A DNA stretch of 64,000 nt, from the NCBI GenBank assembly GCA_012800735.1, contig JAAZIU010000004.1:1-64000 (forward strand), read 5' to 3'. Under the pieces are notes generated by a model. The model worked only from the letters and a program-made list of their open reading frames with translations, was not told the DNA's origin and made no database searches. Position 1 is the first letter of the stretch. Each line of letters opens with the position of its first letter. This DNA is from Clostridiales bacterium (GTDB lineage Bacteria; Bacillota; Clostridia; Oscillospirales; CAG-272). This document shows, one piece after another, positions 41,905 to 50,702 of the stretch. Both the position numbers and the translations under genes were made by a program.

Positions 41905-42588
41905 CTACAGCAGCGCAGCATCAGGTATAGCACCATGTAAAATATCTAAATATCCGGCGTCAGGGGACAACCAGATGGAAAGCATATTCCTTGTTAATAC
42001 AAGCGGCATCCGATTATGTACAGAAACTGCCGACTTATTTGCATCTCCGGTTATGATGGTAAATCTGCTTTCATTTTTGTCTCTCGATATGAGACCCGCC
42101 ATATAAAGTACGGTGTCATTCGAAGCCGCGAAGAAGTATTTTTGTTTTTTCTTATTTTTACTTAAATAAGAAATCGGATCATCATCGAAAAGACTGACTT
42201 GGATTTGCGGCTCAAATTCGTCAGTTTCCGTTATACCCCATTCGAAATATCCCGAAGCAGGAACGGCGCAGCGTCCTGTATCAAGCAGTTTTGAAAAGAT
42301 AGGGCTTCTTATAACATTTTCGCGGCGTGAGTTGATGATAAGACCGGCTCCTGAAAGCGAATAATCCCGGCGGGGAAAGCCCCACCGGGATATTTCAGCC
42401 TTTATCTCAGCCTTGGAATACTCAACGCTGTCGCCAAACCATCCGGTTACCACGGGAACCCGGGCGGAGGGAAATATCTCTCCGCCGGAAAAGTCGTTTT
42501 CGGGGTCAAATCCGGTGCCGAAAGAAGCAAGATAGAGCAGCTCACGGAGCTCGTCTTCCTCTGTCAGATAAAGATATCTGCCGCACAT
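41905..42588 (-). CDS. SRAP-domain (HMCES/YedK) abasic-site shielding protein
   Basis: 227 residues. It starts MCGRY, where Cys2 (after Met removal) forms a thiazolidine crosslink with abasic sites in single-stranded DNA. The other active-site blocks are present: INSRREN (Asn), PASGYFEWG (Glu) and SVHNRMPLVL (His). It protects DNA during replication or the SOS response. Its ATG overlaps the stop of the solute-binding protein gene by 1 nt, so it is coupled to a sugar-uptake gene, an unexpected context. An HAD gene follows 12 nt later. Confidence 0.92.
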   Translation of the reverse strand: MCGRYLYLTEEDELRELLYLASFGTGFDPENDFSGGEIFPSARVPVVTGWFGDSVEYSKAEIKAEISRWGFPRRDYSLSGAGLIINSRRENVIRSPIFSKLLDTGRCAVPASGYFEWGITETDEFEPQIQVSLFDDDPISYLSKNKKKQKYFFAASNDTVLYMAGLISRDKNESRFTIITGDANKSAVSVHNRMPLVLTRNMLSIWLSPDAGYLDILHGAIPDAALL

Positions 42589-44078
42589 CAGGCGTTCTCG
42601 TCGAAGGATTCAAGTGTCTTGTCGATAGAGGTTTGAATCTTTTCTTCCTTCTTTGCAAGCTCGGATGCAATGTCGGTGGACTTCTTCTGCATCAGTCCGG
42701 GCAAAATATCGGCAATGCCGCCGAAGTTATAAGCCAAACCAAGGTCATAAACGCGCTCGCCGATGATGATATCAAGCTGCTGCACCGATTCATCGTCGCG
42801 GAGATATTTACCGGTCAGCGCCTTGTCGTAATAAGCAGGTCTGAGGACTTCGGTCGATTTTGCTGCGAGAGCTTCAAGAATTATTCCGGTACGCTCAACA
42901 TCTCCAGAACTCTTCGGCACCGCAACATACGAACCGACAGTCCAGACAACGTTTGCATATTTGTCTTGATCCTCAGAATACTTGGGTACGGGAACTATGC
43001 CGAAAGCGGTTTCAAGGTTGCGAAGACGAATAACGATTTGAAGGTTTGTGATCCAAAAGAGCCCGCGGCTTTCTTCAAACATCTGTGTTGTCCAGAGGTG
43101 ATATCCGAGATTGCCGTATTTGTGGTAGTTAAGAGAGAAGACTTCGTCGTTCATTATTCTTCCGATAATTTCAATAATGGCGACAGTTTTCTCTGAGCTG
43201 CCGAGAGCGATCTGCGGTACATCGTTCGCATCCTTTGAAATCAGTCTTTCACCGGAGCCAAGATACATTGCGTTGAAGTTTTCATTCTGTGTCAGGTTCG
43301 CGTAGCAGTCATACGCGCTTTGCTTTCCGTCACCGTCAAGATCCTGATAAATATTGGAATAGGTTGAATAATAGTTATCATATGTCCACTTATTTTCAGC
43401 AACGAGATCATAAGGACTGGGAACGCCGTAAGACTTGATCATTTCCTTATTGAACATCGTGCACCAGGTGGCGTCGTTGTTAAGATATGATATATCGGAA
43501 CCGACAAAGTAAAGCCGCTTCATTATCGAAAGGTCTTCGATCGAACGCTGATCCCACCAATTTTTGCTGAAATCAACATAATCGAGATCATACATATCGA
43601 TAAAATAACCTGAAGCAGCGAGTGAACCGCAGTCACCGAAGGCCGGCATAACTATATCATAGGCATTGTCGCCGGCGGAAACACTCTTTTTTGTATCATT
43701 AGAGGGGTTTGAAGACTGGAATTCTTTTATTACTATGTTGAACTGTTCCTCTATGTCACGGTTTCTGCCATAGATAGCGTCGTTTAAAACCTCTCCGTTT
43801 TCCGATTCGGTCCAGATGGACATCTCGCCCCACTCGTTATAGGCAGCTACTCCTTTGGTTAATATAGTGAAATTAGCTCCGCCGTAATCTTTCTCGGGAA
43901 GCTTCGGATCAAATGGATTTTCGGTTACGGTTTCCTCAGCGGCAAGGGTTGTATCTGCCGAATCAGTATCGGCAGGAGAAGATGACTTGTCGCCGCCGCA
44001 TGCAGCCAAAACTATCGGTGAGATGCATAGAATAGTTGCAAGTAAAATCAAACATAGTTTTTTAAAAGGTTTAATCAA
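42588..44078 (-). CDS. Sugar-type extracellular solute-binding lipoprotein
   Basis: 496 residues. Signal peptide with lipobox VLAACGG (Cys27), so lipid-anchored outside the membrane. It binds a solute, probably an oligosaccharide, for an ABC importer. The mature N terminus is a Ser/Thr/Asp linker. NGEILNDAIYGRNRDIEEQF and DQRSIEDLSIMKRLYFVGSD match the paralogue at 54505-55995. A DLDGDGKQSAYD loop resembles a calcium-binding EF-hand-like site. The start is TTG at 44078 with GAGGTG six bases upstream. No permease or ATPase genes are adjacent; it is coupled instead to SRAP and HAD genes. Confidence 0.85.
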   Translation of the reverse strand: MIKPFKKLCLILLATILCISPIVLAACGGDKSSSPADTDSADTTLAAEETVTENPFDPKLPEKDYGGANFTILTKGVAAYNEWGEMSIWTESENGEVLNDAIYGRNRDIEEQFNIVIKEFQSSNPSNDTKKSVSAGDNAYDIVMPAFGDCGSLAASGYFIDMYDLDYVDFSKNWWDQRSIEDLSIMKRLYFVGSDISYLNNDATWCTMFNKEMIKSYGVPSPYDLVAENKWTYDNYYSTYSNIYQDLDGDGKQSAYDCYANLTQNENFNAMYLGSGERLISKDANDVPQIALGSSEKTVAIIEIIGRIMNDEVFSLNYHKYGNLGYHLWTTQMFEESRGLFWITNLQIVIRLRNLETAFGIVPVPKYSEDQDKYANVVWTVGSYVAVPKSSGDVERTGIILEALAAKSTEVLRPAYYDKALTGKYLRDDESVQQLDIIIGERVYDLGLAYNFGGIADILPGLMQKKSTDIASELAKKEEKIQTSIDKTLESFDENA

Positions 44079-44127
44079 TTAAAACACCTCTTTCAAAGAT
44101 AAAAGTATAAAATGTTTTGCGATTGAA

Positions 44128-44156
44128 ATGATAATTCGCGAAAATTAAGCTGTCAA
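44128..44156 (-). promoter_or_regulatory. Promoter of the solute-binding protein operon
   Basis: On the minus strand TTGACA, 17-nt spacer, TATCAT, 50 nt upstream of the TTG start. Confidence 0.75.
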
Positions 44157-44353
44157 ACAAAGGACTCGTTATAGTTTCCGCTGATTGCAGCAAGCAAAAA
44201 TATTATCAGCAATATTATAGCATTAAGAAGTTATATATTCAATGAATTTCAGCAATAATTTAGAAAATTAACAATTTTCAGCAGTAATATTCGGTAGAAA
44301 ATGGTAAAATGATTTCAAGTTAACTAAAACATTCGAGATATATCAGAAAAAAC

Positions 44354-44380
44354 ATCGACTTCGAAATGAAGCCGATTTTT
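44354..44380 (+). terminator. Terminator-like hairpin in the intergenic region before 44446
   Basis: ATCGACTTC-GAAAT-GAAGCCGAT with one A-C mismatch, followed by TTTTT. There is no plus-strand gene immediately upstream to terminate. A TGGTAAAAT extended -10-like box lies at 44302-44310 without a good -35. The rest of the ~370-nt gap (44079-44445) is AT-rich and shows only the minus-strand promoter. Confidence 0.4.
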
Positions 44381-44445
44381 AGAGTAATTAACTGCCTGAT
44401 ATCTTAAACTAATCTGTATGTTTTCGCAACAAGTGTGGTTTTATC

Positions 44446-45117
44446 ATGTTCGAGAATATCAATTTTGAAAAAGTTGTCGTATCTGTTGGTTTTATTTTGA
44501 CGCATGTGTCATGGCTTGCTTTCTATTCATTGTTACTATATCTTGTTTTTGTTATTCCGAAATATATATTTTCTGCCGCTCGAAGTATTATAGCTCATAT
44601 CATGTTTTTTATAGAAGTTGGAGCTATTTGTTTGTTTCTCGGTTTTAAATTATCGATTAAAAGATTGCCCTTCGCATCGTTCTTTAAACTGGCCAAAAAT
44701 TGTGATTTTAGAGTAACTGACGGAAATAATATTTACAATATTCGTATCTTGAGTCTTATCTCACCATTCAGAACAGCATTGACGGTATCGACTGATGGCG
44801 TCTGCCTTACTTATATTAATTCACCTTCTCACAGAAAGAGAGTTTCCGAAGAAGGGGCATTCTATCTCTCAAGCCGGGAAATGCTTGGGTTTGGAACGGA
44901 TAGAAGAGTAAAATTACCTGAATTCGCCAAAGAAAAAAGTAATATGGTTGAGGTGTTTCTTGTCTGTCCGAAACCTCTGCTTATCAGCAGTTCCGAAAGA
45001 TACGGAGAGCTATATGGCATAGAAGAAATAAACGGAATTTTATGTGGCTATTATCGAGACTTTTATAAATATCTGAGAAATATAAATGATAATTCGAAGC
45101 ATTATCATCCGATTTAA
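44446..45117 (+). CDS. Unknown protein with two N-terminal membrane helices
   Basis: Not recognised. 223 residues: hydrophobic helices at ~10-35 and ~42-72, then a soluble ~150-residue domain with many aromatic and basic residues. There is no clear ribosome site and no consensus promoter. The gene is more AT-rich than its neighbours, with many ATT/TAT/AAA codons. This could mean horizontal acquisition or weak constraint. Surrounding genes give no hint of function. Confidence 0.6.
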   Translation: MFENINFEKVVVSVGFILTHVSWLAFYSLLLYLVFVIPKYIFSAARSIIAHIMFFIEVGAICLFLGFKLSIKRLPFASFFKLAKNCDFRVTDGNNIYNIRILSLISPFRTALTVSTDGVCLTYINSPSHRKRVSEEGAFYLSSREMLGFGTDRRVKLPEFAKEKSNMVEVFLVCPKPLLISSSERYGELYGIEEINGILCGYYRDFYKYLRNINDNSKHYHPI

Positions 45118-45224
45118 TGTTTATCAGTCAGGTCAAATATAAAAATTTACAAAAAAGCATCTATGACTGTTGCGCTTGCGTGTTATAATATTGTTGTACC
45201 TTTATAAAGCAGGAGGGTATGCAT

Positions 45225-46178
45225 TTGTTCGGATACATACGACCGCTTATAAGTGAGCTTAAAGTAAGAGAACTTGAGCTTTATCGGTCGGTTTACTGCG
45301 GGCTTTGTCGAGCGATGAAGCGTTCAACCGGCAATCTTTCAAGGGTTACAATCAGCTATGACTTTGTTTTTTGCGCATTTATCCGCGCAGCGCTGAAAGA
45401 GGAAAGCTTTAAACCTGAAAAACGCTGGTGTTTTTTGCATCCGTTCGAAAAGCGCCTGATAGCTGCCGAAAATGAAGCTCTTGTCGACTCTGCGCTTATG
45501 AGCGCGGTGTTGACAAGGGAAAAAGCTTATGATAATTACCACGACAGCCGTTTTCTCGCAAAAATAAGTACCGGGATGCTTCTGCCTCAGGCGAACCGGA
45601 TGCTCAAACTGGCGATAAAAAAAGATCCGGAAGTAGCTGATGTGGCAAGACAAGTTAGAGAAAAGATGGATAAGCTTTACGAGCTTGAAAAATCCGGATG
45701 TAAATCTCCTGATGAGGTTGCACAGGCTTCGGGAGAATTGCTTGCAGAAATTTTCAAATATCGTCTCGAGGGCGAAAAACGCACAATTGCTGCTGCTGTC
45801 GGAATTAGGATAGGAAGATGGGTCTATCTTGTTGATGCAGCTGATGATTATCAATTTGACCTGAAAAAGTCTCAGTATAATCCCTTTATCGCAGCCGGAA
45901 CACATCCCGACGAAAGTCTTTTTGAATCGCTTCGTCTTGAACTCAGCGACGCAAGAAAAGCAATGGATCTTGTCGATATAAATGATCCTGACATAAAAGC
46001 AATAATATATAACATCCTCACCGATGGCATGACTGTTCCGATTGAAGCGAGATTAATTAAAAGATTTAACGGATTCGACGACGATATATCCATGGTGTCT
46101 AACCTAAATAAAGAATCGATTGAAAATGCGGCGCCCGGCTCCGCAGCAGATGATAAAAAGGACGACGAAGATAGATGA
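45225..46178 (+). CDS. DUF5685-family protein
   Basis: 317 residues from a TTG at 45225 (MFGYIRP, the usual family start), with AGGAGG eight bases upstream. An ATG two codons earlier is only 2 nt from the ribosome site. Conserved blocks are LYRSVYCGLCRAM (two Cys), TISYDFVFCAFI, RWCFLHPFEKR and RWVYLVDAADDYQFD. Mostly helical, no signal peptide. The chain ends in an acidic tail. Its stop overlaps the start of a J-domain gene by 4 nt (ATGA), so the two are translationally coupled. The family occurs in Clostridia; function unknown. Confidence 0.82.
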   Translation: MFGYIRPLISELKVRELELYRSVYCGLCRAMKRSTGNLSRVTISYDFVFCAFIRAALKEESFKPEKRWCFLHPFEKRLIAAENEALVDSALMSAVLTREKAYDNYHDSRFLAKISTGMLLPQANRMLKLAIKKDPEVADVARQVREKMDKLYELEKSGCKSPDEVAQASGELLAEIFKYRLEGEKRTIAAAVGIRIGRWVYLVDAADDYQFDLKKSQYNPFIAAGTHPDESLFESLRLELSDARKAMDLVDINDPDIKAIIYNILTDGMTVPIEARLIKRFNGFDDDISMVSNLNKESIENAAPGSAADDKKDDEDR

Positions 46179-46807
46179 CCGATCCTTATAAGGAACTTGG
46201 CGTGTCATATGACGCGACAGACGATGAAATAAAATCCGCATACAGAGAACTGGTAAAAAAATATCACCCGGATAATTATGCAAATGACGCCGACCTTAAG
46301 GCTATAGCAGAAGAGAAAATGAAGACGGTCAACGCCGCATATGATGAAATTCAGAAGCTTCGCCGTAGCGGTACCGGTTCCGGAAGGTTCGAAGGTGAAA
46401 GCGAAAAATCTACCCGCACAGGATATGGCTACAGTCATTCACAGTATACCGCCGAATATATAAAGATACGCGAGCTTATTAATTCAGGCGATCTTGTAGT
46501 TGCCGGAGTATTGCTTGAGTCAATACCCGAAGGCAGCCGCGGTGCAGAATGGAATTTCCTTATGGGAGCGTTAATGACCAGACGCGGCTTTTATTACGAT
46601 GCGGTAAGATACCTGCAAGCAGCGTGTTATCTTGATCCGAATAATCTTGAGTATAGGGAAGCGCTCAATACAATGCGGCGCCGCGGAATCATGAATGATG
46701 AAACGAGAACCGGGCGTGAAACAGTCGGCTGCGATCCGCTTACGCTATGTTGTTTGGGCGACTGTTTATGCGGAATATGCGGAAACAGATTCTGCTATTT
46801 TTGTTGA
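46175..46807 (+). CDS. J-domain protein with TPR-like middle and cysteine-rich tail
   Basis: 210 residues. An N-terminal J domain (~1-62; YKELGVSYDATDDEIKSAYR, HPD at ~32-34) would stimulate an Hsp70 (DnaK) ATPase. A short Gly/Ser linker leads to a helical segment resembling TPRs (~95-165; GAEWNFLMGALMTRRGFYYD). The last 25 residues hold eight cysteines in CDPLTLCC, GDCLCGIC and NRFCYFC. This tail could bind zinc or be acylated. The zinc-finger and substrate domains of true DnaJ are absent. Coupled to the DUF5685 gene, whose product may be its client or partner. Confidence 0.85.
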   Translation: MTDPYKELGVSYDATDDEIKSAYRELVKKYHPDNYANDADLKAIAEEKMKTVNAAYDEIQKLRRSGTGSGRFEGESEKSTRTGYGYSHSQYTAEYIKIRELINSGDLVVAGVLLESIPEGSRGAEWNFLMGALMTRRGFYYDAVRYLQAACYLDPNNLEYREALNTMRRRGIMNDETRTGRETVGCDPLTLCCLGDCLCGICGNRFCYFC

Positions 46808-46877
46808 AAAATAATCTACGCCCAAGAGCGCAGCTCTCTTAAAAATATGTAATGACTGAAAGAGAAATCCCACAGGC

Positions 46878-47402
46878 ATGAAAAAAACACATAAAATGGT
46901 ATTAAGCGCCGTATTAAGCGCATTATCAGTTTCGGCAATATATCTGTCTTCTTTTACACCGCTTGACATAACTGTCATTGCGCTGACATCGCTTTGTATT
47001 ATTCTTGCAGTTATCGAACTCGGCGGGAAATATCCGTTGCTTATATATGTCGTCACTTCGGTTCTTACCTTACTATTGCTTCCGGACAAGTCGACTGCTT
47101 TGATATATGTTATGATTGTAGGCTACTATCCAATGCTTAAAGTAGTTTACGAAAGATTTCATTACATAGTCACCTGGCTTCTTAAACTATCAACTTTCAA
47201 CACAGCAATGCTTGCAACAATATTTGTCGTAAAATATGTACTAGGGATAGATGAAGGAGATACAATAGCGCTTACTCTTGCAACAATAGCTTTAGGGAAT
47301 GTCACTTTTGTCTTATGTGACTTGCTGCTGACAAGACTTATTACGCTTTATATGGTTAAGATACGTCCGAGACTCGGGTTTAAAAATTATTTTGATAACT
47401 GA
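46878..47402 (+). CDS. Polytopic membrane protein of unknown function
   Basis: 174 residues with about five hydrophobic segments (~8-27, 31-50, 55-68, 72-86, 100-123, 128-150). The motif AVIELGGKYPLLIYVVTSVL is shared, as far as I recall, with uncharacterised clostridial membrane proteins. The fold outline resembles small S-component-like proteins, but this is not secure. Ribosome site weak. It lies 70 nt after the J-domain gene and may be in the same transcript. Confidence 0.65.
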   Translation: MKKTHKMVLSAVLSALSVSAIYLSSFTPLDITVIALTSLCIILAVIELGGKYPLLIYVVTSVLTLLLLPDKSTALIYVMIVGYYPMLKVVYERFHYIVTWLLKLSTFNTAMLATIFVVKYVLGIDEGDTIALTLATIALGNVTFVLCDLLLTRLITLYMVKIRPRLGFKNYFDN

Positions 47403-47424
47403 AGAAAACTAAATTTATATAAAA

Positions 47425-48420
47425 ATGAGAAGCATTTTCTTGAATGACGGAAACTCTGTTCCGAAGGTCTGGCGCGAGGCAGAAACCAATGTCTTAAAAA
47501 AAGACTTCGGACTTGACAACAATATATACAAAAAAGCAGAACTGAGTTGCGAAGACTTTCAGGATGTCGTATTTATTTTTTCGACTTGGGGAATGCCATC
47601 GCTTACCTGCGATGAGATTAAGACGATTTTCCCCTCTCTCAAAGCGGTTTTCTACGCTGCCGGTTCGGTACAATATTTTGCACGGCCGTTTATTGAAAGC
47701 GGCGTAAAAGTCTTTTCCGCCTGGGCTGCTAATGCTGTGCCTGTTGCCGAATTTGCCACGGCACAGATAATCCTTGCCGCAAAGGGATATTTCAGCGCAT
47801 CAAGGGTGAAATCAAGTGCCGACTTTGTCGAAAAGCAGCGGCTTTCGCATATGTATACCGGAAACTACGGTGTAAAAATAGGAATTCTCGGAGCCGGGCA
47901 GATTGGCAAACTTGTAATCAAGCTAATTAAGAAGAATTATAACGCCTGCATCAAAGTCTTTGATCCATTCCTGCCTGATATCGAAGCAAAAGAACTTGGT
48001 GTTGAGAAAACTGACATGGAAACGATATTTTCCACCTGTACCGTAATCTCAAACCACCTTGCAAATAACAAAGAAACACAAAAAATAATTAATCGCCGCT
48101 GTCTTGAAAAAATGCTTCCGTATGCGGTGTTTATCAATACCGGACGCGGAGCTCAGGTAGACGACGTTGCGTTGATTGATGTGCTTACTGCCCGTCCCGG
48201 CTCTGCCGCATTGCTTGATGTCACAGACCCGGAACCGCTGCCGGATAATCACCCTTTCTACAGCATGAATAACGTAATTATAACCCCGCATATTGCCGGA
48301 AGTCAGGAAAACGAATGTGAACGCATGGCGGAATATATGCTATCAGAAGCGCAACGCCTGATCCGCGGCGAGCGTTGCGAATATGAAGTTACCCTTGAAA
48401 TGCTGAAAACAATGGCTTAA
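47425..48420 (+). CDS. D-isomer-specific 2-hydroxyacid dehydrogenase family protein
   Basis: 331 residues. NAD-binding motif VKIGILGAGQIGKLVIKLI, catalytic Arg in INTGRGAQVDD, Glu in TDPEPLP and His in ITPHIAGSQ: the full D-2-hydroxyacid dehydrogenase triad. It would reduce a 2-keto acid or oxidise its hydroxy form with NAD(H). The substrate cannot be inferred. It starts 22 nt after the membrane protein gene, with a weak ribosome site. Confidence 0.87.
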   Translation: MRSIFLNDGNSVPKVWREAETNVLKKDFGLDNNIYKKAELSCEDFQDVVFIFSTWGMPSLTCDEIKTIFPSLKAVFYAAGSVQYFARPFIESGVKVFSAWAANAVPVAEFATAQIILAAKGYFSASRVKSSADFVEKQRLSHMYTGNYGVKIGILGAGQIGKLVIKLIKKNYNACIKVFDPFLPDIEAKELGVEKTDMETIFSTCTVISNHLANNKETQKIINRRCLEKMLPYAVFINTGRGAQVDDVALIDVLTARPGSAALLDVTDPEPLPDNHPFYSMNNVIITPHIAGSQENECERMAEYMLSEAQRLIRGERCEYEVTLEMLKTMA

Positions 48421-48431
48421 TAAAATATAAA

Positions 48432-48455
48432 AACGCCGAAATAAGGCGTTTTTTG
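48432..48455 (+). terminator. Terminator of the 2-hydroxyacid dehydrogenase gene
   Basis: AACGCC-GAAATAA-GGCGTT followed by TTTT, 12 nt after the stop. Confidence 0.85.
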
Positions 48456-48500
48456 TATTATCTATTGACATTTCAGATATTGAATGATATCATTAAAGAG

Positions 48501-48824
48501 CTAATTCGAAAGAATCCTGATTATAAAGTCGGCAAGCCAAGCGGCGCCGACCGCTCCGAAAGCTACAAGCAGCAAGTTCGGTCGAATAAATGCAATTAAA
48601 AGCGCAGCCGCGCAACCGATAACCGAAACCAAGACGCTTCCGCAGCAGGTGAAAACTGCCGGAAAAATCATTGCAGCCAAAACGCCAAATGGCAGGTAGC
48701 GGAGAAGCGAAAGGAAAAACCGATTTTTAAACCGACGTCGGATTACAACAATGGGCAGGCAGCGAATTAGATAAGTTGTTCCCGAAACTGCAGCTATGCC
48801 GCAAAGCATATATACGAGATCCAT
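48501..48824 (-). CDS. azlD: AzlD-type branched-chain amino acid transport subunit
   Basis: 107 residues from the ATG at 48824, which has AGGAGG six bases upstream. The open frame extends 14 codons upstream but overlaps azlC without a ribosome site. About four short hydrophobic segments and the family motif SGTTYLIRCLPIVVIRRRF are visible. It forms the small subunit of the AzlCD exporter of branched-chain amino acids. It starts 1 nt after azlC ends. Confidence 0.88.
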   Translation of the reverse strand: MDLVYMLCGIAAVSGTTYLIRCLPIVVIRRRFKNRFFLSLLRYLPFGVLAAMIFPAVFTCCGSVLVSVIGCAAALLIAFIRPNLLLVAFGAVGAAWLADFIIRILSN

Positions 48825-48825
48825 T

Positions 48826-49581
48826 TTACACCTCCTCTGCAGCAGTGACATCCGTTGAATTTTCAAATTCGGACAAAGGGCTGGGAAAAGCTGCCGCGCC
48901 GATCAAAGCCGCCGCAGTTCCCGCGATTATTATTATCCAGCCTTCGCCGAGGTTTGATGTAAAAGGCAGATAAGTAAGCGCGCAGGAAAAAGCAATTCCG
49001 ATTAATACTACCGTCGTGACAGGTACGGATTTTTTGGCGTCGGGCATTATCAAGGCAATATACATTGCAAACAGCGCTATATTCATAGCCTGGAGTATTG
49101 ATTCGGCTATCAGCCCTTTTGCCAGCTCTCCGAGTATTGTCCCGCCGAGCCATCCCGATAATGAGATAAATATCATTCCGTACATATATGAAAAGGTAAG
49201 CGGCTGAGTTCTTGTCACCGCAATCGCGAAAATTTCGTCGGTGTTTCCGTAAGCTATTATCAATCTCTGCCAAAAAGTAGTTTTGCTCGGTAATTTTTGC
49301 GAAAGTGTTATGGACAAAAGCAGGTATCTTGCGTTTATAACCGCTACCGTCATTATTAATTCAATGATGCCGGCCCTGACACTCATGAGATTGATACCGA
49401 CAAACTGACCGGTTCCCGAAAGACAGAAGACGGAAAAAAGACCGGCTGCCCATACAGGCATTCCTTTCGCTGCCGCGATCATGCCAAAGGCGAAGCTGAC
49501 AGAAAGATATCCCAGACAGATTGGTATGGCGTCTTTAACGCCGTCCTTGAAGCCGAGAGTTTTAATGTTAAAATCTGACAT
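48826..49581 (-). CDS. azlC: AzlC-type branched-chain amino acid exporter
   Basis: 251 residues, about seven to eight membrane helices. The family start is GVKDAIPICLGYLSVSFAFG. FSVFCLSGTGQFVGINLM and TVAVINARYLLLSITLS match AzlC/YgaZ. YGNTDEIFAIA is also characteristic. It exports valine, leucine and isoleucine or analogues together with AzlD. Ribosome site weak. No regulator (AzlB/Lrp type) is adjacent. Confidence 0.92.
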   Translation of the reverse strand: MSDFNIKTLGFKDGVKDAIPICLGYLSVSFAFGMIAAAKGMPVWAAGLFSVFCLSGTGQFVGINLMSVRAGIIELIMTVAVINARYLLLSITLSQKLPSKTTFWQRLIIAYGNTDEIFAIAVTRTQPLTFSYMYGMIFISLSGWLGGTILGELAKGLIAESILQAMNIALFAMYIALIMPDAKKSVPVTTVVLIGIAFSCALTYLPFTSNLGEGWIIIIAGTAAALIGAAAFPSPLSEFENSTDVTAAEEV

Positions 49582-49654
49582 TGAATATACCGCGCTTTCG
49601 TAAAAATAAACAGACCGGTTATAAGCCGGAATAATAAAGGAAGTGTAAGTAAAT

Positions 49655-50686
49655 ATGATCGAAATAAATCATAATCGAATTAGGAATACAAAACAAGTAA
49701 CCCCCGAGCTGATGAAGGAAATACGCGCCTTTCTCGAAACGAAAAACTTTCGCGGAAGCGTTATGGAACTTCCGGATTATTATACCGACTGCCCGTCGGT
49801 GATACGATATCAGGGGCGGTTCTATATGTATTTCATCGCAATTTCAAAGGATGTATCCAAATCAGGATATGAGACGCATCTTGCAGCTTCAGATGATCTT
49901 TTGCATTGGGGATATATAGGACGTATTTTGTGTCGAGATGATACACGATGCTGGGATTCAAAGCAGATAGCCGGCTACGCCGCTCTTTATGACACAAATC
50001 TGAACCGGGGATGTGAGCTTATGCCGGCAGCTGACGGCAGATATTATCTGACTTATCTCGCAGGAGCTGACGACGGTTACGAACCGGATCCGCTCTTTAT
50101 GGGAATCGCGTCTTCGTCCGATCCGCTTAATAAAGATGCCTTTCATCGTTCCGATAAACCGATACTCAGCCCAAACGATCCTGACGCACGCCTTTTTGAG
50201 ACGAAAACTCTTTATAAAAGCACCGTGATACGCGACACGGAAGAACTTACCGGTTTTAAATATGTAATGTATTATAATGCCAAAGGTTATGATAACCGTG
50301 AGCGCATATATATGGCGGTTTCGGATGATATGCTCAACTGGAAAAGATACGGAAGACTACCGGTTATTGACGATATAACCGGAGATCCTGCCTGTCTCAT
50401 TACCGGCGATCCGATGATAATAAAATACAATGACGCCTATGTAATGAATTTCTTTAAGTATCGCATGGGCGGCGGAGCATTTGACACCTTCGCAGTCTCT
50501 TATGATCTTGTAAACTGGGTTGAGTGGCTGGGAGAACCGACAAAAAAACCATTAAAGGAGAATCCCGCGCTCAATGTGCACGCCCATAAGCCGTGGGTAG
50601 TCACCTGGGAAGACAGGGTTTATCATTTCTTCTGCGCATGTACAAGCGATAACCGGCGATATATAGCGCTTTCTACAAATTTCTGA
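49655..50686 (+). CDS. GH43/GH32-superfamily beta-propeller glycosidase-like protein
   Basis: 343 residues without a signal peptide. Repeated blade motifs such as YQGRFYMYFIA, DLLHWGYIGR, DDMLNWKRYG and YDLVNWVEW are typical of five-bladed propeller glycosidases (GH43/32/68/130 group). Candidate catalytic acids are the Asp of PDYYTDCPSVI and the Glu of LFETKTLYKS, but I cannot fix the family. AAGGAAG lies upstream of the ATG. An aldo/keto reductase gene follows 16 nt later, suggesting release and reduction of a sugar. Confidence 0.7.
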   Translation: MIEINHNRIRNTKQVTPELMKEIRAFLETKNFRGSVMELPDYYTDCPSVIRYQGRFYMYFIAISKDVSKSGYETHLAASDDLLHWGYIGRILCRDDTRCWDSKQIAGYAALYDTNLNRGCELMPAADGRYYLTYLAGADDGYEPDPLFMGIASSSDPLNKDAFHRSDKPILSPNDPDARLFETKTLYKSTVIRDTEELTGFKYVMYYNAKGYDNRERIYMAVSDDMLNWKRYGRLPVIDDITGDPACLITGDPMIIKYNDAYVMNFFKYRMGGGAFDTFAVSYDLVNWVEWLGEPTKKPLKENPALNVHAHKPWVVTWEDRVYHFFCACTSDNRRYIALSTNF

Positions 50687-50702
50687 AACTGAGGTTATTA
50701 CA

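Noticed and set aside
49582..49654. CCGG-TTATAAG-CCGG short palindrome between azlC and the propeller gene as an operator
   Set aside because: Arms of only 4 bp; too short to separate from chance without other copies.
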